From Cinnamomum chago (lineage: Eukaryota > Streptophyta > Magnoliopsida > Laurales > Lauraceae), in the NCBI GenBank assembly GCA_038049695.1, contig CP142452.1, positions 48,194,501 to 48,258,500 of the forward strand: DNA of 64,000 nucleotides. The letters are read 5' to 3'. Shown here one piece after another: positions 1-9,262 of this stretch. The first letter of the stretch is position 1. Each line of letters begins with the position of its first letter. A program made the translations under genes and the position numbers. The notes under the pieces were generated by a model. That model saw only the letters and a list, made by a program, of their open reading frames with translations, was not told the origin of the DNA and searched no databases.

Positions 1-243
1 ATGGGTTTTCTGCACTCAGCGAGCACAGGCGAAAGCCTGTCCGCTCGAGCGACCAGGCCACTGCTTGGTCCGAGCGCAGACAGAGAGCTGTCCGCTCGAG
101 CGACCTTATGGTCCACTCGAACGAACTACCCACTGTCTGATCTGGGGCAAGGCAGATAGTTTTCCGCCCGAGCAACCTTATGGTCCGCTCGAGCGAACTA
201 TCTCGCTCGAGCGAAGTGTCAATTCCGCTCGAGCGAACCTGCC
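1..243. repeat. LTR palindrome cassette, XhoI-core type
   Basis: At least five copies of a dyad centred on CTCGAG are clustered here, for example TCGCTCGAGCGA at 203-214, a perfect 12-bp palindrome. They are embedded in imperfect tandem repeats that also carry GGTCCGCTCGAGCGAAC-like text. The same cassette type is present at 22109-22315 and, inverted, at 62765-62995. Confidence 0.85.
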
Positions 244-1611
244 AGATTCAAGGAAAAAGAATTGTTCTAGTTATGTATTTTCTTGAAGGTTGTAAAATTA
301 GACTATGTTAAGGGTTTTGACTTGACATTGTGTAAATGGAACTTCGAAATGCAACCCAACTTCGGGGACACCAATTCTTGTACATTCCAACTTTTGGGGT
401 CCCAATTACACAAAGGTCAATTAATAGCCTTAACACATGCTTGACAGAGTCCGTATTTGAATTTATGTTTTGGTACGATAACTACCATCGTGCACTCGTT
501 TTGGATTTCAAGTGTAAGCTCGTTTGAAGGTTTGTTTCAAGAATCAAATGGGGATCACTTCTTAAGCGTGTTGTGCAAATAATTATGCATCCTTGCTAGC
601 CGTGTCTTGTCTTGCTTTGATAAGTGATTTCCCCTTTTTACCTCGATACGTTTAGACTGTGTTTCGCATGTTTTGTGCATTCATGAATTTAAGTGAACAC
701 CACTGAGCTTGGACTGCCCTTTCAGTTTGATCCACTGTCTGGGGGTCCTTAAACATGTGGACTGTCTGCAGACTAGTCGTGTATTTTATTACACATCGTG
801 CGTGTCCGGTTCCGCGGCCGGAAATCCCCGTATATGTGGGAATCGTGTCGTGATTATATTATGTATATCGTGCTTGTCGTGCGTGCTTGCTCTTTTCATT
901 ATAAATGATAGAGAAAGGATGGGCTCCTTGTAGAATGTAACTATTCATGATATTATATGTATCCATGCTAGTTTGTTTTAGTATCTCAGCTTTGTTATGT
1001 ATTCTCGAAAATGTATCTCAATCATTGTACTAATTCAAATAAGGGATTTGCTTATATGTTTTCTTAAAACGTTTATTGTTTCATGCTTGCACCTAAATTG
1101 ATTACCTGCCAAACCGTCGTGTTTGATCCTTGTTTGTTGGTGCCCAGGTGCAGGAGACGTTGCCTTTTAGGAGGAGTGTCCGGAGGAGGCTCTTGAGCCA
1201 CCCCTAGCTAGAGAGTGGCAGCCCGACGATGTAAATTAGACGTCGGGCGGGTTCTTGAGTTTCGTCATTTTGTCATGGGGTTTCTTTTATTATTTTGAGA
1301 ATTGTATTGGCCTTTGTTGGCCTCTTATGGGATGTAACTAACTTAACTTACTTTCGTGTTAGTCTCATAACTTGAATTATGATGGGATTACCTTGTTAAC
1401 TCCTTTCTTTTGATACTATGTCTTGTTATCATTTGTCATAGCACTTAAAAATTTATTGGTGCTTATCTTGATGTGATTTGCTACACGCTTCCGCAAACTT
1501 GTTCATGTGAGTTAGATTCCGTGTGTGTAAGGGAATCCTCACCGCGGGAACCTGTGGGAAAACACACCATCACACGTCGCGGGCCCGAGAATCCGTTCTG
1601 GGGTCGCGACA
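1..1611 (+). mobile_element. Tekay-type Ty3/gypsy LTR, 3' part (subfamily A)
   Basis: This is the distal part of a long LTR, cut by the window edge. It is homologous, in the same order, to 22109-22486 plus 49026-50209 and to the LTRs at 26192-29156 and 32866-35866. It ends in the family terminus GGGTCGCGACA. The next bases do not form a primer binding site, so it is either the 3' LTR of an element lying to the left or a solo LTR. A palindrome cassette occupies about 1-243. Short open frames here recur in the other LTR copies and are not genes. Confidence 0.85.
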
Positions 1612-2640
1612 TAAGTCTTCATGCGAGTTAGGGTATGATCCCGACACTTACATGAGACTGTTGACACAAAGTTTGCAAAGTCGTTTCGCCGACTAAGCCT
1701 CAACATCTCGTGTCCATGAAGACATCGATCCCCCTTGATATCTCTTTGAGGAGTCACCCGTCAAGGATCCAGGAAGCTCCTCCAATTGGTATGATTTCTC
1801 TGGTGATGAAGAGGAATTGTCCGATGAGACAGACACGCGATTTTCTGGCCTGGAAGAACTGTCGTCTCCAAAAGAAGTATCCTACTTCGACCCAGTTTCA
1901 ACAGGTGATTGGGATCATCTCATTACAAGTCTTGAAAAGAGTAGCGATAAAAAGGACCCATGGACAAAAATAAAGCCTTGCTCTATAAATGCCTTTGGAA
2001 CTCCAGAAGGTCTTGTTAAGTTGGAAGCCTCCAAAAACATTGTGGAGGAACCACTTTCAAACCTTCCAACAGAAGATCTTGTTCAAAAGATAGACTTGGG
2101 GACACCTGATAACCCACGTCCTGTATTCATAAGTAAGAATATAAAGGATGATGAGTTACCCGAGTATATCTGTTTTCTTGGTGAGTTCATTGATTGTTTT
2201 GCATGGTCTTATGCTGAAATGCCTGGTTTAGACCCCAAAATAGCAGTAAGAAAAATCAATCTACAAAAAGACATCAACCTGTCAAAGAAGGCCAAAGAAG
2301 ATTCTGTCCTGATGTGATGGATAAGCTTGAACAAGAAGTTCAGAAACTCAAAAGCGTTGGCTTCATCTGTGAAGAAGTACATGCTGGTCTTTGTGGAGCT
2401 CATCAGGCCGGTCCTAAGCTCTACGATCAGATAAAAAGGTTAGGTTATTATTGGCCCACCATGGTAGCAGACGCTAAGCAATTTGCTAAACGCTGCTGAT
2501 AGTGCCAACTTCATGGAGATTATGTCCACATGCCTCCAGAATGGCTACATCCCATAGCGATCTCATGGCCTTTCGAAGCCTGGGGTATGTATAGACACCT
2601 CATTTTGGCCCCCTATGATAGCCTCAAATACTTATCATAT
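1612..2640 (+). mobile_element. Tat-type Ty3/gypsy pol fossil
   Basis: Translated segments resemble the Tat/Ogre branch of Ty3/gypsy. An acidic stretch leads into the region just before reverse transcriptase (DLGTPDNPRPVFISKN, then FIDCFAWSYAEMPGLDP). Further on is the zinc-binding start of integrase (GPKLYDQIKRLGYYWPTMV) followed by HPIAISWPFEAWGM. The parts seen are the pre-RT region and the integrase N-terminus; most of reverse transcriptase and RNase H is not recognisable. The element is badly broken. No terminal repeats can be assigned. It may be the target into which the LTR at 1-1611 inserted, but no left flank is visible to test this. Confidence 0.75.
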
Positions 2641-3114
2641 ATAATGATGCCTCCATTTCACCCATAATTGAATGGTTAATGGCATAATTCAGATTAATTA
2701 ATGACGATAAAGATGCTTGTTGATAATTTTAGACTTAGTTCGACGATTCATAGAAATTGTGAGAGAAAAGGACAAATCACGTTGAGATCTCGAGTTCAAC
2801 CCACTACTCATACAAGGAATGGACTACAACACCACCCAAGCCCCTTCCAGACTACATAGAACACACTCTGGTTGTTCCTAAAAAGATTACACTTGGTTTG
2901 CCTAAGTACGATATGATTAGCCTGAATTAGGAGGTTAGAATCATTGATCCAAGTATCCCTTAATTTTTCTGACCTCTGACCATTAGGATCTATAGACCAA
3001 AATACTCTACATTCCGAGAGCTTTCCGACAATATATAGAACGTCCAAATCGGACAAACAGACCAAAAGATATGGCCCTCGGAAGAGTACACAAGTGGACC
3101 GGCACCAGGGACAC

Positions 3115-3427
3115 ACTTGGGCGCCAATATAGGTGCGCCCAAGTCCCAAACTGCACTTGGGCGCACACACAGGTGCGCCCAAGTTCCAAGGTCACACTTG
3201 GGTGCACACACAGGTGCGTCCAAATCCCTGGTTGCTTTAGGAAGCACTTTAGTGCATATATTAGGTTGGTTCCGCTCCACTCTTCAAAGTTCCGACCCAA
3301 TCTCAATCCAAGAACAATCCAAAACCAAACCCCAAGCCCATTCGACCCGAAAAATGACATGGGCGTACCTTTATGTGCGTCCAAGTTCTAAAAATCCACT
3401 TGGGCGCCCCCACAAGTGCGCCTAAGT
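3115..3427. repeat. Cluster of five 30-bp dyad modules (10-bp arms, 10-bp spacer)
   Basis: Modules lie at 3115-3144, 3155-3184, 3196-3225, 3357-3386 and 3398-3427. Each has a left arm close to ACTTGGGCGC, a 10-base spacer and a right arm close to GCGCCCAAGT, the reverse complement of the left arm. The spacer sequence varies but its length is exactly ten in all five. Degenerate right-half copies follow near 3509 and 3534. Confidence 0.9.
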
Positions 3428-3643
3428 CCAGTTTCCACTGTTTCGGTCCGAATTTGATTCGAAAACAATCTGAACTGAACCCTAAGCCCACTTAGCCCCA
3501 AAATAAAACCAGGTGCGCCCGAGTTCCAAAACCAACATGGTGCGCCCAAGTTCCCGAAATCCTAAATCTATCTTGGTTTGCGTGAAGCCTCTAGAAACTC
3601 GTGCACATAGCAACCCTAAACCCCTCCTCCACACCAAAACCTC

Positions 3644-3650
3644 TATAAAA
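3644..3650 (+). promoter_or_regulatory. Candidate TATA box
   Basis: CTCTATAAAAAG is the best TATA-like match in this non-coding block and lies about 215 bases downstream of the first dyad cluster. This spacing is compatible with a retroelement U3 promoter. It is only a sequence match; no transcription start can be inferred. Confidence 0.4.
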
Positions 3651-4139
3651 AGATCTCTTATATCATTTACAAAGGAGGCTACCAAAAAAAAAAAAAAAAA
3701 ACTAAAAGAAAAGAGAGTAGCCACCATAACCAAAAAGAGAGCTTTAGATCTAGAAGGAAGAAGAAGAAGAGGAGCTTTCTGGTTTCCAAGATTAACAATG
3801 GAGAAGGCTTGTGAAGGCCATGGACTTGTGCGAAAGCTTCGATCTAGGACTTGAAGGATACGATTCAAACTGGTATTTCTAAATTAGGTTCTCTTCCATT
3901 GATATTCAACAACATTAATGCTTAGAAACATGCTTAGGATCATGCATGCATTGTAGATCTGCATTAATAGTAGTGCTTTTTCAGTAGATTTAATACTTAG
4001 CAGCCATCTATCATTAGTAACATGCTTAGGAGCATCCCTACTCTGTAGATCTGCATTATTTCTAGCATTCTGAACTCGTGAATAGGGTAGACTTTGCATC
4101 CATCTCGTCTTCATTAAGGAAAATCCGAAAAATAAAAAA

Positions 4140-4830
4140 AATGTGCAACAGAACACTTGGCCGCAACTATTTGTGCGCCTAAGTGTCTGCATTGGGTTCC
4201 AACCCCGATTTTCATATAAAGCGTATTTTATTTCCTAGATCCGAATTCATTTTCATACATATTGATATCAGGACCTTCGGATCTGTAATTTCGCATTCCA
4301 AATCGCACGAAAAGTATTGAGAAAAGAGACAAAAGAGGAAGAAAGGTGCAGGAAAACACTTGGGCGCAATTGTGTGTGCGCCTAAGTTTCTGGATAGGGC
4401 TTTTGCCCCAATTTCCAATTTCGTGCGCATTCTAGTTCTTAGATCCGAGTCTATCTTCATATACATTGATATTAAAGCCTTCGGATCCACAAAAAACGTT
4501 GAAAGAATCGAAGGAATACCAAAATATATTACTAAGAGGTAAATAAAAAAAAGACAGTGTACTTGGGCGCCACTGTGGGTGCGCCCAAGTTCCTGCCAAA
4601 GAGACCCGCCTCTTGGACTTTGGTCCTCGTGTCATTACTTCCGAATCCGAAGGTTATTATATCAACAATTCATGTTATGACCTTATATTTAGTCACGAAG
4701 GGTCAAAAATCGAATTGGAATATCGTAGAAAATTGCAAATGCATCACAACCCGCAGAGGACACACAGTGGCGCCCAAGTTGTGCAGAGGCACTTGGGCGC
4801 CCCTGTGTGTGCGCCCAAGTCCCCATTTCA
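4140..4830. repeat. Tandem array of about 205-bp units, each with one dyad module
   Basis: Dyad modules occur at 4155-4184, 4358-4387, 4561-4590 and 4791-4820, giving spacings of 203, 203 and 230. Between modules the units share a GATCCGA...CATTGATAT...CTTCGGATC segment (near 4240, 4440 and, weaker, 4635). The shared interval shows that the whole unit, and not only the module, was duplicated. Confidence 0.75.
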
Positions 4831-4962
4831 TTTTTCGGCCCGCATTTTCCATACCTTTGCATTCCATTTAGCTTGTTGTTTTATTTTTGTGGTGATTTCA
4901 ATTGACTACTAAACCTCTAGACTTCGAATCATCGAATCATCATCATTTTAGGTTAGGATAAA

Positions 4963-5226
4963 TTGCATAAAACACCAAAGAAATCATAAAATCATAAAAC
5001 ACTTCCCTTCTCATCTTGCTCTTTAGTAATTAGAGAAGAGAACAAAAAGATTAAAAGAAGTAGTAGAATTCGAACGATAGACACTATGTAAAGGATCATA
5101 ATTTGCTCTTTAGTTTAGGTTGCATTGCTATTGCATAAAAAACACCAAAAAAATCATAAAATCTTAAAACTCTTCCCTTCTCATCTTACTCTTTAGTAAT
5201 TAGAGAAGAGAACAAAAAAATTAAAA
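4963..5226. repeat. Direct duplication, offset about 168 bp
   Basis: The segment beginning TTGCATAAAACACCAAA near 4963 is repeated near 5131 with few differences. Both copies run on through CTTCCCTTCTCATCTT and TTAGAGAAGAGAACAAAA. It is non-coding. Confidence 0.8.
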
Positions 5227-5299
5227 TAAATAGAAACATCCAAAAAAGAGTAGATAGCAAGTAGATAAACCTAGGTTATTGAATTTGCACCTAAGCAAA

Positions 5300-5860
5300 T
5301 TCGTACACTTAAAAATAATACGTAATCAAAACATCTAATTTAACCTAAATTAAAAATATCCAATTAAAACACCTAAATCAATCTTAATTAAAACCATTAA
5401 CCTGAATCCTAATTTTCAAACTCTAATTAATTAAACCCAAATAAATCAACCCTAATAAAACACCTTAACTAAAATCCTTAATCAACAATCTTTAAGCAAA
5501 CCTTTAATAAAATCCTAGTAAATAAACTCCTAACAAAACCCTAATTAACAAAACCATAATTGAAATTCTAATTAATAAGCCTAAATAAATTAAAACCCCT
5601 AATTAATTCAAAACCCTAACTAATAAACCTTAATCACTCAAAGATCCAATTAAAATCTCAATTAATAAATTTAAACAACGAACCTTTAATTCAAGCCTAA
5701 ATTGACAAAGTCAAATCAACAAAATCGTAACTAGAACCTCATACTTAAACCAAACCATAATTCAAACCATAACCAACACAATTCTAATCGATAACCTTAA
5801 CTAAATTCAAACTTTAAGGCCATAGCCAAAATCTAATTAATACAATAAGACGAAACCCCA
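5300..5860. repeat. AT-rich low-complexity tract
   Basis: This is degenerate text built on CTAATTAA, AACCTTAAT and AAACCCTAAT variants with no regular period. No coding potential is seen. The AACCCTAA words are scattered single occurrences and do not form a telomere-like array. Confidence 0.6.
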
Positions 5861-5954
5861 TCCGGAAAACAAAAGACATTCCCCAACCAATATACGAATC
5901 CGACTTAGAAACACCCTAGAATCGAACGAATCAGTAGCTCCACAACAGGCAGAC

Positions 5955-5984
5955 ACTTGGGCGCCACCACAGGTGCGCCCAAGT
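5955..5984. repeat. Isolated 30-bp dyad module
   Basis: Left arm ACTTGGGCGC at 5955-5964, 10-base spacer, right arm GCGCCCAAGT at 5975-5984. It is the last copy of the type found at 3115-4820, about 1.1 kb away from its nearest relative. Confidence 0.85.
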
Positions 5985-6129
5985 TACCCCAGAAACCTGT
6001 GTGCACCCCAACTTCTTGTTCCAATTCCAAAGCACGGTTCGGTTGTACTTCAACTCCCGAACACAAACCACTGCCACATTTAAGGTTTATCAGCCCGGGA
6101 TACATAATTATTAACATAGATCCCCTGAG

Positions 6130-6372
6130 TAGAGAAGCGCTATATGGTGCAGGAGAAGGAAATGACTGCTGTGGTCCATTGCCTTAGAACTTGGAGACAT
6201 TACTTGTTGGGGTCCAAGTTCGTTGTGAAGACGGATAACGTGGCGACCAATTACTTCCTCTCTCAGAAGAAGCTATCGCCAAAGCAAGCTCGTTGGCAAG
6301 ATTTCTTGGTGGAGTTCAATATGGTGTTGGAGTACAAGCCAGGTCGAACTAATCAAGTGGCCGACGCGCTAA
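6130..6372 (+). mobile_element. Chromovirus RNase H fragment
   Basis: Translation matches the RNase H end of a Ty3/gypsy chromovirus: EKEMTAVVHCLRTWRHYLLG, then KLSPKQARWQDFL, then LEYKPGRTNQVADALS. The wording differs from the Tekay RNase H elsewhere in the window and is closer to the CRM/Galadriel/Reina side of the chromoviruses. Only this fragment is present. It stops abruptly against the Sirevirus LTR at 6373. Confidence 0.75.
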
Positions 6373-7254
6373 GCCCAGGTCGACCGGGGAAAGGTACAGG
6401 TTGACCGGGGACTCGCAGGAACTCAATTTTTGAGTAAAAATGAGGTTCATTCCTTTGGAAAAGATGTGGATCAAAGTGGAACTAAGAGCCACTCTTGAGG
6501 AGTTTGGAGACAAAAAAAAAGGGGAATGAACAAGAGAGATCAAGGGCTCATTAGTGAAGCTAAAGCTTGGATCAATGAAGTTAAATTTCTAAGTAAGATT
6601 TACTTTTATTAATCATATGTTATATGCTTTGTTTAAATTATTGGTAAATGAATTTTAGCATGATAACTATGATGTGTTGAATCCTTTCTTCATTTAATCT
6701 TTGATCTAAGTCGGATTGGATTCTTCACCTTGATTTTAAACCAAGTTTGTTTTAAAATCTTCTTTAATCATGCTTAGCCAAAATCTTTGATTTCTTTTAC
6801 AGCATGATTCATTTACTTGGTTGAATCTTTATTTGTTCTTTTCATTCATTTGAACCTTAGTTAAATTAGTTTGGTTTTGAATACAACATTGCACATGCAC
6901 CACATGTTTAGAGTTAATTAGTTTCATACAACTTGTGAGCCCTTGATTTTCATTTCGTCAACAAGTTTGTATTCATACATGTGATTTTCATTTCACTTCA
7001 ATCAAAACCTTTTATGTGCCTTAAACTTTTAAATGCTTTGAGCATATATTGATTGCTCTTACTTTTTAACTTGATTGAAGTTATCACACACACACACACA
7101 TCATGAGCATGCACCTTTGCATTCATATAGTGTTTGTGTCAGTTAGTTTTTCAATTTCATATCGGCCTATTTTAGAGGCATTGTAATTGAGCTTAAATTG
7201 TATCTCTTTTTGTGTTTGTGTAGACACTAGTTTGAGAGAAATCTTTCTTATTGT

Positions 7255-7430
7255 AAAGGTTATTGCTTAGCCTAAGAAAAGCATAGTGTAGAGGTTATTG
7301 CTTAGCCTTGGAAAAGCATCTTGTAAAGTTTATTGCTTAGCCTAGAAAAGCACATTGATATGTTGTTGTTTAGCCTAGAAAAACATTGTTGTAATGGTTT
7401 ATGCTTAGCATTTTTGAAAAGCATAGATAG
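7255..7430 (+). repeat. Five short TTGCTTAGCC...AAAAGCA repeats upstream of the TATA box
   Basis: Units of about 30-45 bp share TTGCTTAGCCTA and GAAAAGCA. TGCTT and AAGCA are complementary, so each unit can fold as a small stem-loop. The same array is at 17218-17396, inverted at 46885-47025 and in a divergent three-copy form at 52005-52115. In every case it sits just upstream of the TATA box. Confidence 0.8.
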
Positions 7431-7494
7431 TGGAAATCCGGTGGGGTGTTGGTTTACAAGGAGGTAGTGGATGTAGGCATTGAGGCCGAACCAC

Positions 7495-7501
7495 TATAAA
7501 T
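7495..7501 (+). promoter_or_regulatory. Sirevirus LTR TATA box
   Basis: TATAAAT lies within GCCGAACCACTATAAATC, which is conserved in all four Sirevirus-type LTRs of the window (17464-17470, 52180-52186 and, inverted, 46805-46811). The strong local conservation supports a core promoter. Confidence 0.7.
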
Positions 7502-7678
7502 CTTTGTGTGATGGTGTATGGTTATGGTGATTATTTTTATTAGCTTTCACATTTTGTTTGATAATCATCACTAGTGGCTAGTTAATTTTAAAGAAATTAA
7601 AATTTCGCTTAATTGGTCACTAACTTGTAGCTCACCCTATTCACCGCCCCTCTAGGGTTAGGATCCCGGACTTTCAAT

Positions 7679-7690
7679 TGGTATCAGACC
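7679..7690 (+). other. Primer binding site (initiator Met tRNA type)
   Basis: TGGTATCAGACC starts two bases after the LTR terminus and matches the complement of the plant initiator Met tRNA 3' end except at one position. It fixes the 5' LTR end at 7676. Confidence 0.85.
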
Positions 7691-7775
7691 CTCGTGCTCT
7701 ATATTAGGATCAAGTGTTTTGAAACTCTTGATTAGGTGTAAAAACCTAGAGTCAAAACCCTAGTGCTGTGTTTTC

Positions 7776-9262
7776 ATGAAAATCATTAGAATGGATTCCA
7801 CTATGTTAGATTGTGTAGATTCTTGTATAGATTCTTCTGGACCCCTCATTCTTTCATCTATTGGAGATTCAAACCTTCAAATTAATGAATCTCAATTTGA
7901 TTTAAAATAAGAAGAAAATGTTGAAAATGAAGATGACGTTCAAAAAGCTTATGATGATTTATATACATTTTCCTTAGAGCTTGTTAAGAAAATAAAAAAT
8001 TAAAAGAAGAATCTAAAAAGCTAAACAAAGAATTAGTTTCTTCAAAAGATGAACTTAGAGAGAAAGAAGAAGTAATACATTGTTTAGACTCTAAGCGTAT
8101 GATCTCTTTGCTTAACCTATCTAATATTAAAGATGATCTAAATGAATTAAAAATAGGAAATGATGATCTTAATAAGGAAAATTCAAAACTAAGAGATCAA
8201 TTACAAAGGCAAGACAAAAATATTAACAACCTAGAATCCAAGTTGACTATTTCTAAGGAAAATTTATCTAATGCTCAAAATAAGATAAAAACTCTAGAAT
8301 TTGGATCTAATGTAATTAATGAACTTAAATTTAATTTAAAACTTGCCCATGAAGAACTAAACAACTATAAGGGAATTGAAAAAGATTTATTAAAAGTTAA
8401 AAATAAAAATTCAACCCTTATAAACCAAGTCACTCAACTATAAAGCTACAAACAAAAGTATGAGTGCAAATTTACCCAAGTTGAAGAGAAATTTGAAAAA
8501 TTATTTAGACTGGGTAAATCTCAAAGAGATAGGACGGGTCTTGGATTTGATAGGTATATTTCACATGACCCTAGCTTCACCAACACATTTGTGAAAAGTG
8601 AGTCCTCATTCTCTAGTACTCATTCTTCCTTGCCCATGACTAAATGTAATTATTGTGGCATTAAAGGGCATTTTAGGTTTGAGTGCAAACTAAGAAGAAG
8701 CCATGTGTCTAAACCCATCTATGAACCCAAGAAAGTAGAATAAAAATCTACGAAGGGTAAGACACTAAAAATCAAAGAAGACTCCAAGAAGATCAAACAA
8801 GTTATATCAATTAAAAAGGAGTCTCCTAAGATAGATTCTAAAAAGGTTTAAAAAGTTAAACCAAGTATAAAAGAATCTATAAACAAAAAGCTTCTCAACC
8901 TATCTCCCTTAAGTCAACCCATGAAAGAACTTTTGAAGAAAGTAGCAAAGTTAAATTTAAAATTCAAAAGTCGAATAAAGGGAGGAAATAAGAAGAAAAG
9001 AAAAATGAATCAATCCCCTAAGAAACAAACTCACCAACCTCAAAAGACTAATCACCAATCTAAGCTAAATTTAGTCAAATCTAAATATCAAGGTGATAAG
9101 TCCAAATTAAAAATTTATCAAGTCAAATCTCCTAAAGTTGGTGGGACTTCTAAACTAGACCTCAAAGTTCAACTTTCTCAAGACCTTAGGTGGATTCCTA
9201 AAGTTAGATACTTAGACAAACCTTTAGGCCTTGAACCTCCTTTACCAACCTATCCTTTATAG
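7776..9262 (+). mobile_element. gag region of the Sirevirus-type element (fossil)
   Basis: The region encodes a highly charged, Asn/Lys/Glu-rich protein with a long predicted coiled coil (roughly 8100-8440, regular Leu/Ile/Val spacing). A single zinc knuckle CNYCGIKGHFRFEC (8645-8686; C-x2-C-x4-H-x4-C) follows, then a strongly basic Lys-rich tail ending near 9262. This is the layout expected of Sirevirus Gag, which is long and coiled-coil bearing: the knuckle binds RNA and the coiled coil drives particle assembly. The region is broken at several places. The usual N-terminal DUF4219/UBN2 homology seen at 52499-53450 is not evident here. Confidence 0.7.

Larger units (their letters stand above)
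2641..6125. other. Non-coding repetitive region, probably LTR or UTR of an unassigned gypsy element
   Basis: No credible coding region is present. The stretch holds ten copies of a 30-bp dyad module, a TATA-like site near 3644, an A18 run at 3684-3701, a roughly 205-bp tandem array (4140-4830), a direct duplication (4963-5226) and a low-complexity AT-rich tract (5300-5860). Its position after the Tat fossil suggests a Tat LTR or untranslated region, but I could not find paired termini. From 2641 to 3110 I see nothing recognisable. Confidence 0.5.
6373..7676 (+). mobile_element. Sirevirus 5' LTR (incomplete)
   Basis: Homologous to 16340-17643. It starts about 470 bp inside the LTR, directly against the RNase H scrap, and ends in CTTTCA two bases before the PBS. 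It keeps only the edge of the SalI-core palindrome cassette (6375-6410), a (CA)n run near 7085, the stem-loop repeats and the TATA region. Confidence 0.85.

Noticed and set aside
3115-4820. CRISPR-like array of 30-bp repeats
   Set aside because: The repeats are dyads with uneven intervals in plant nuclear DNA, and no associated genes are present.
5450-5620. Possible interstitial telomere repeats (AACCCTAA words)
   Set aside because: Only scattered single words in an AT-rich tract; no tandem array of the plant telomere unit.
7080-7105. (CA)n microsatellite
   Set aside because: It recurs at the same place in the 3' LTR (near 17055), so it is an ordinary part of the LTR.
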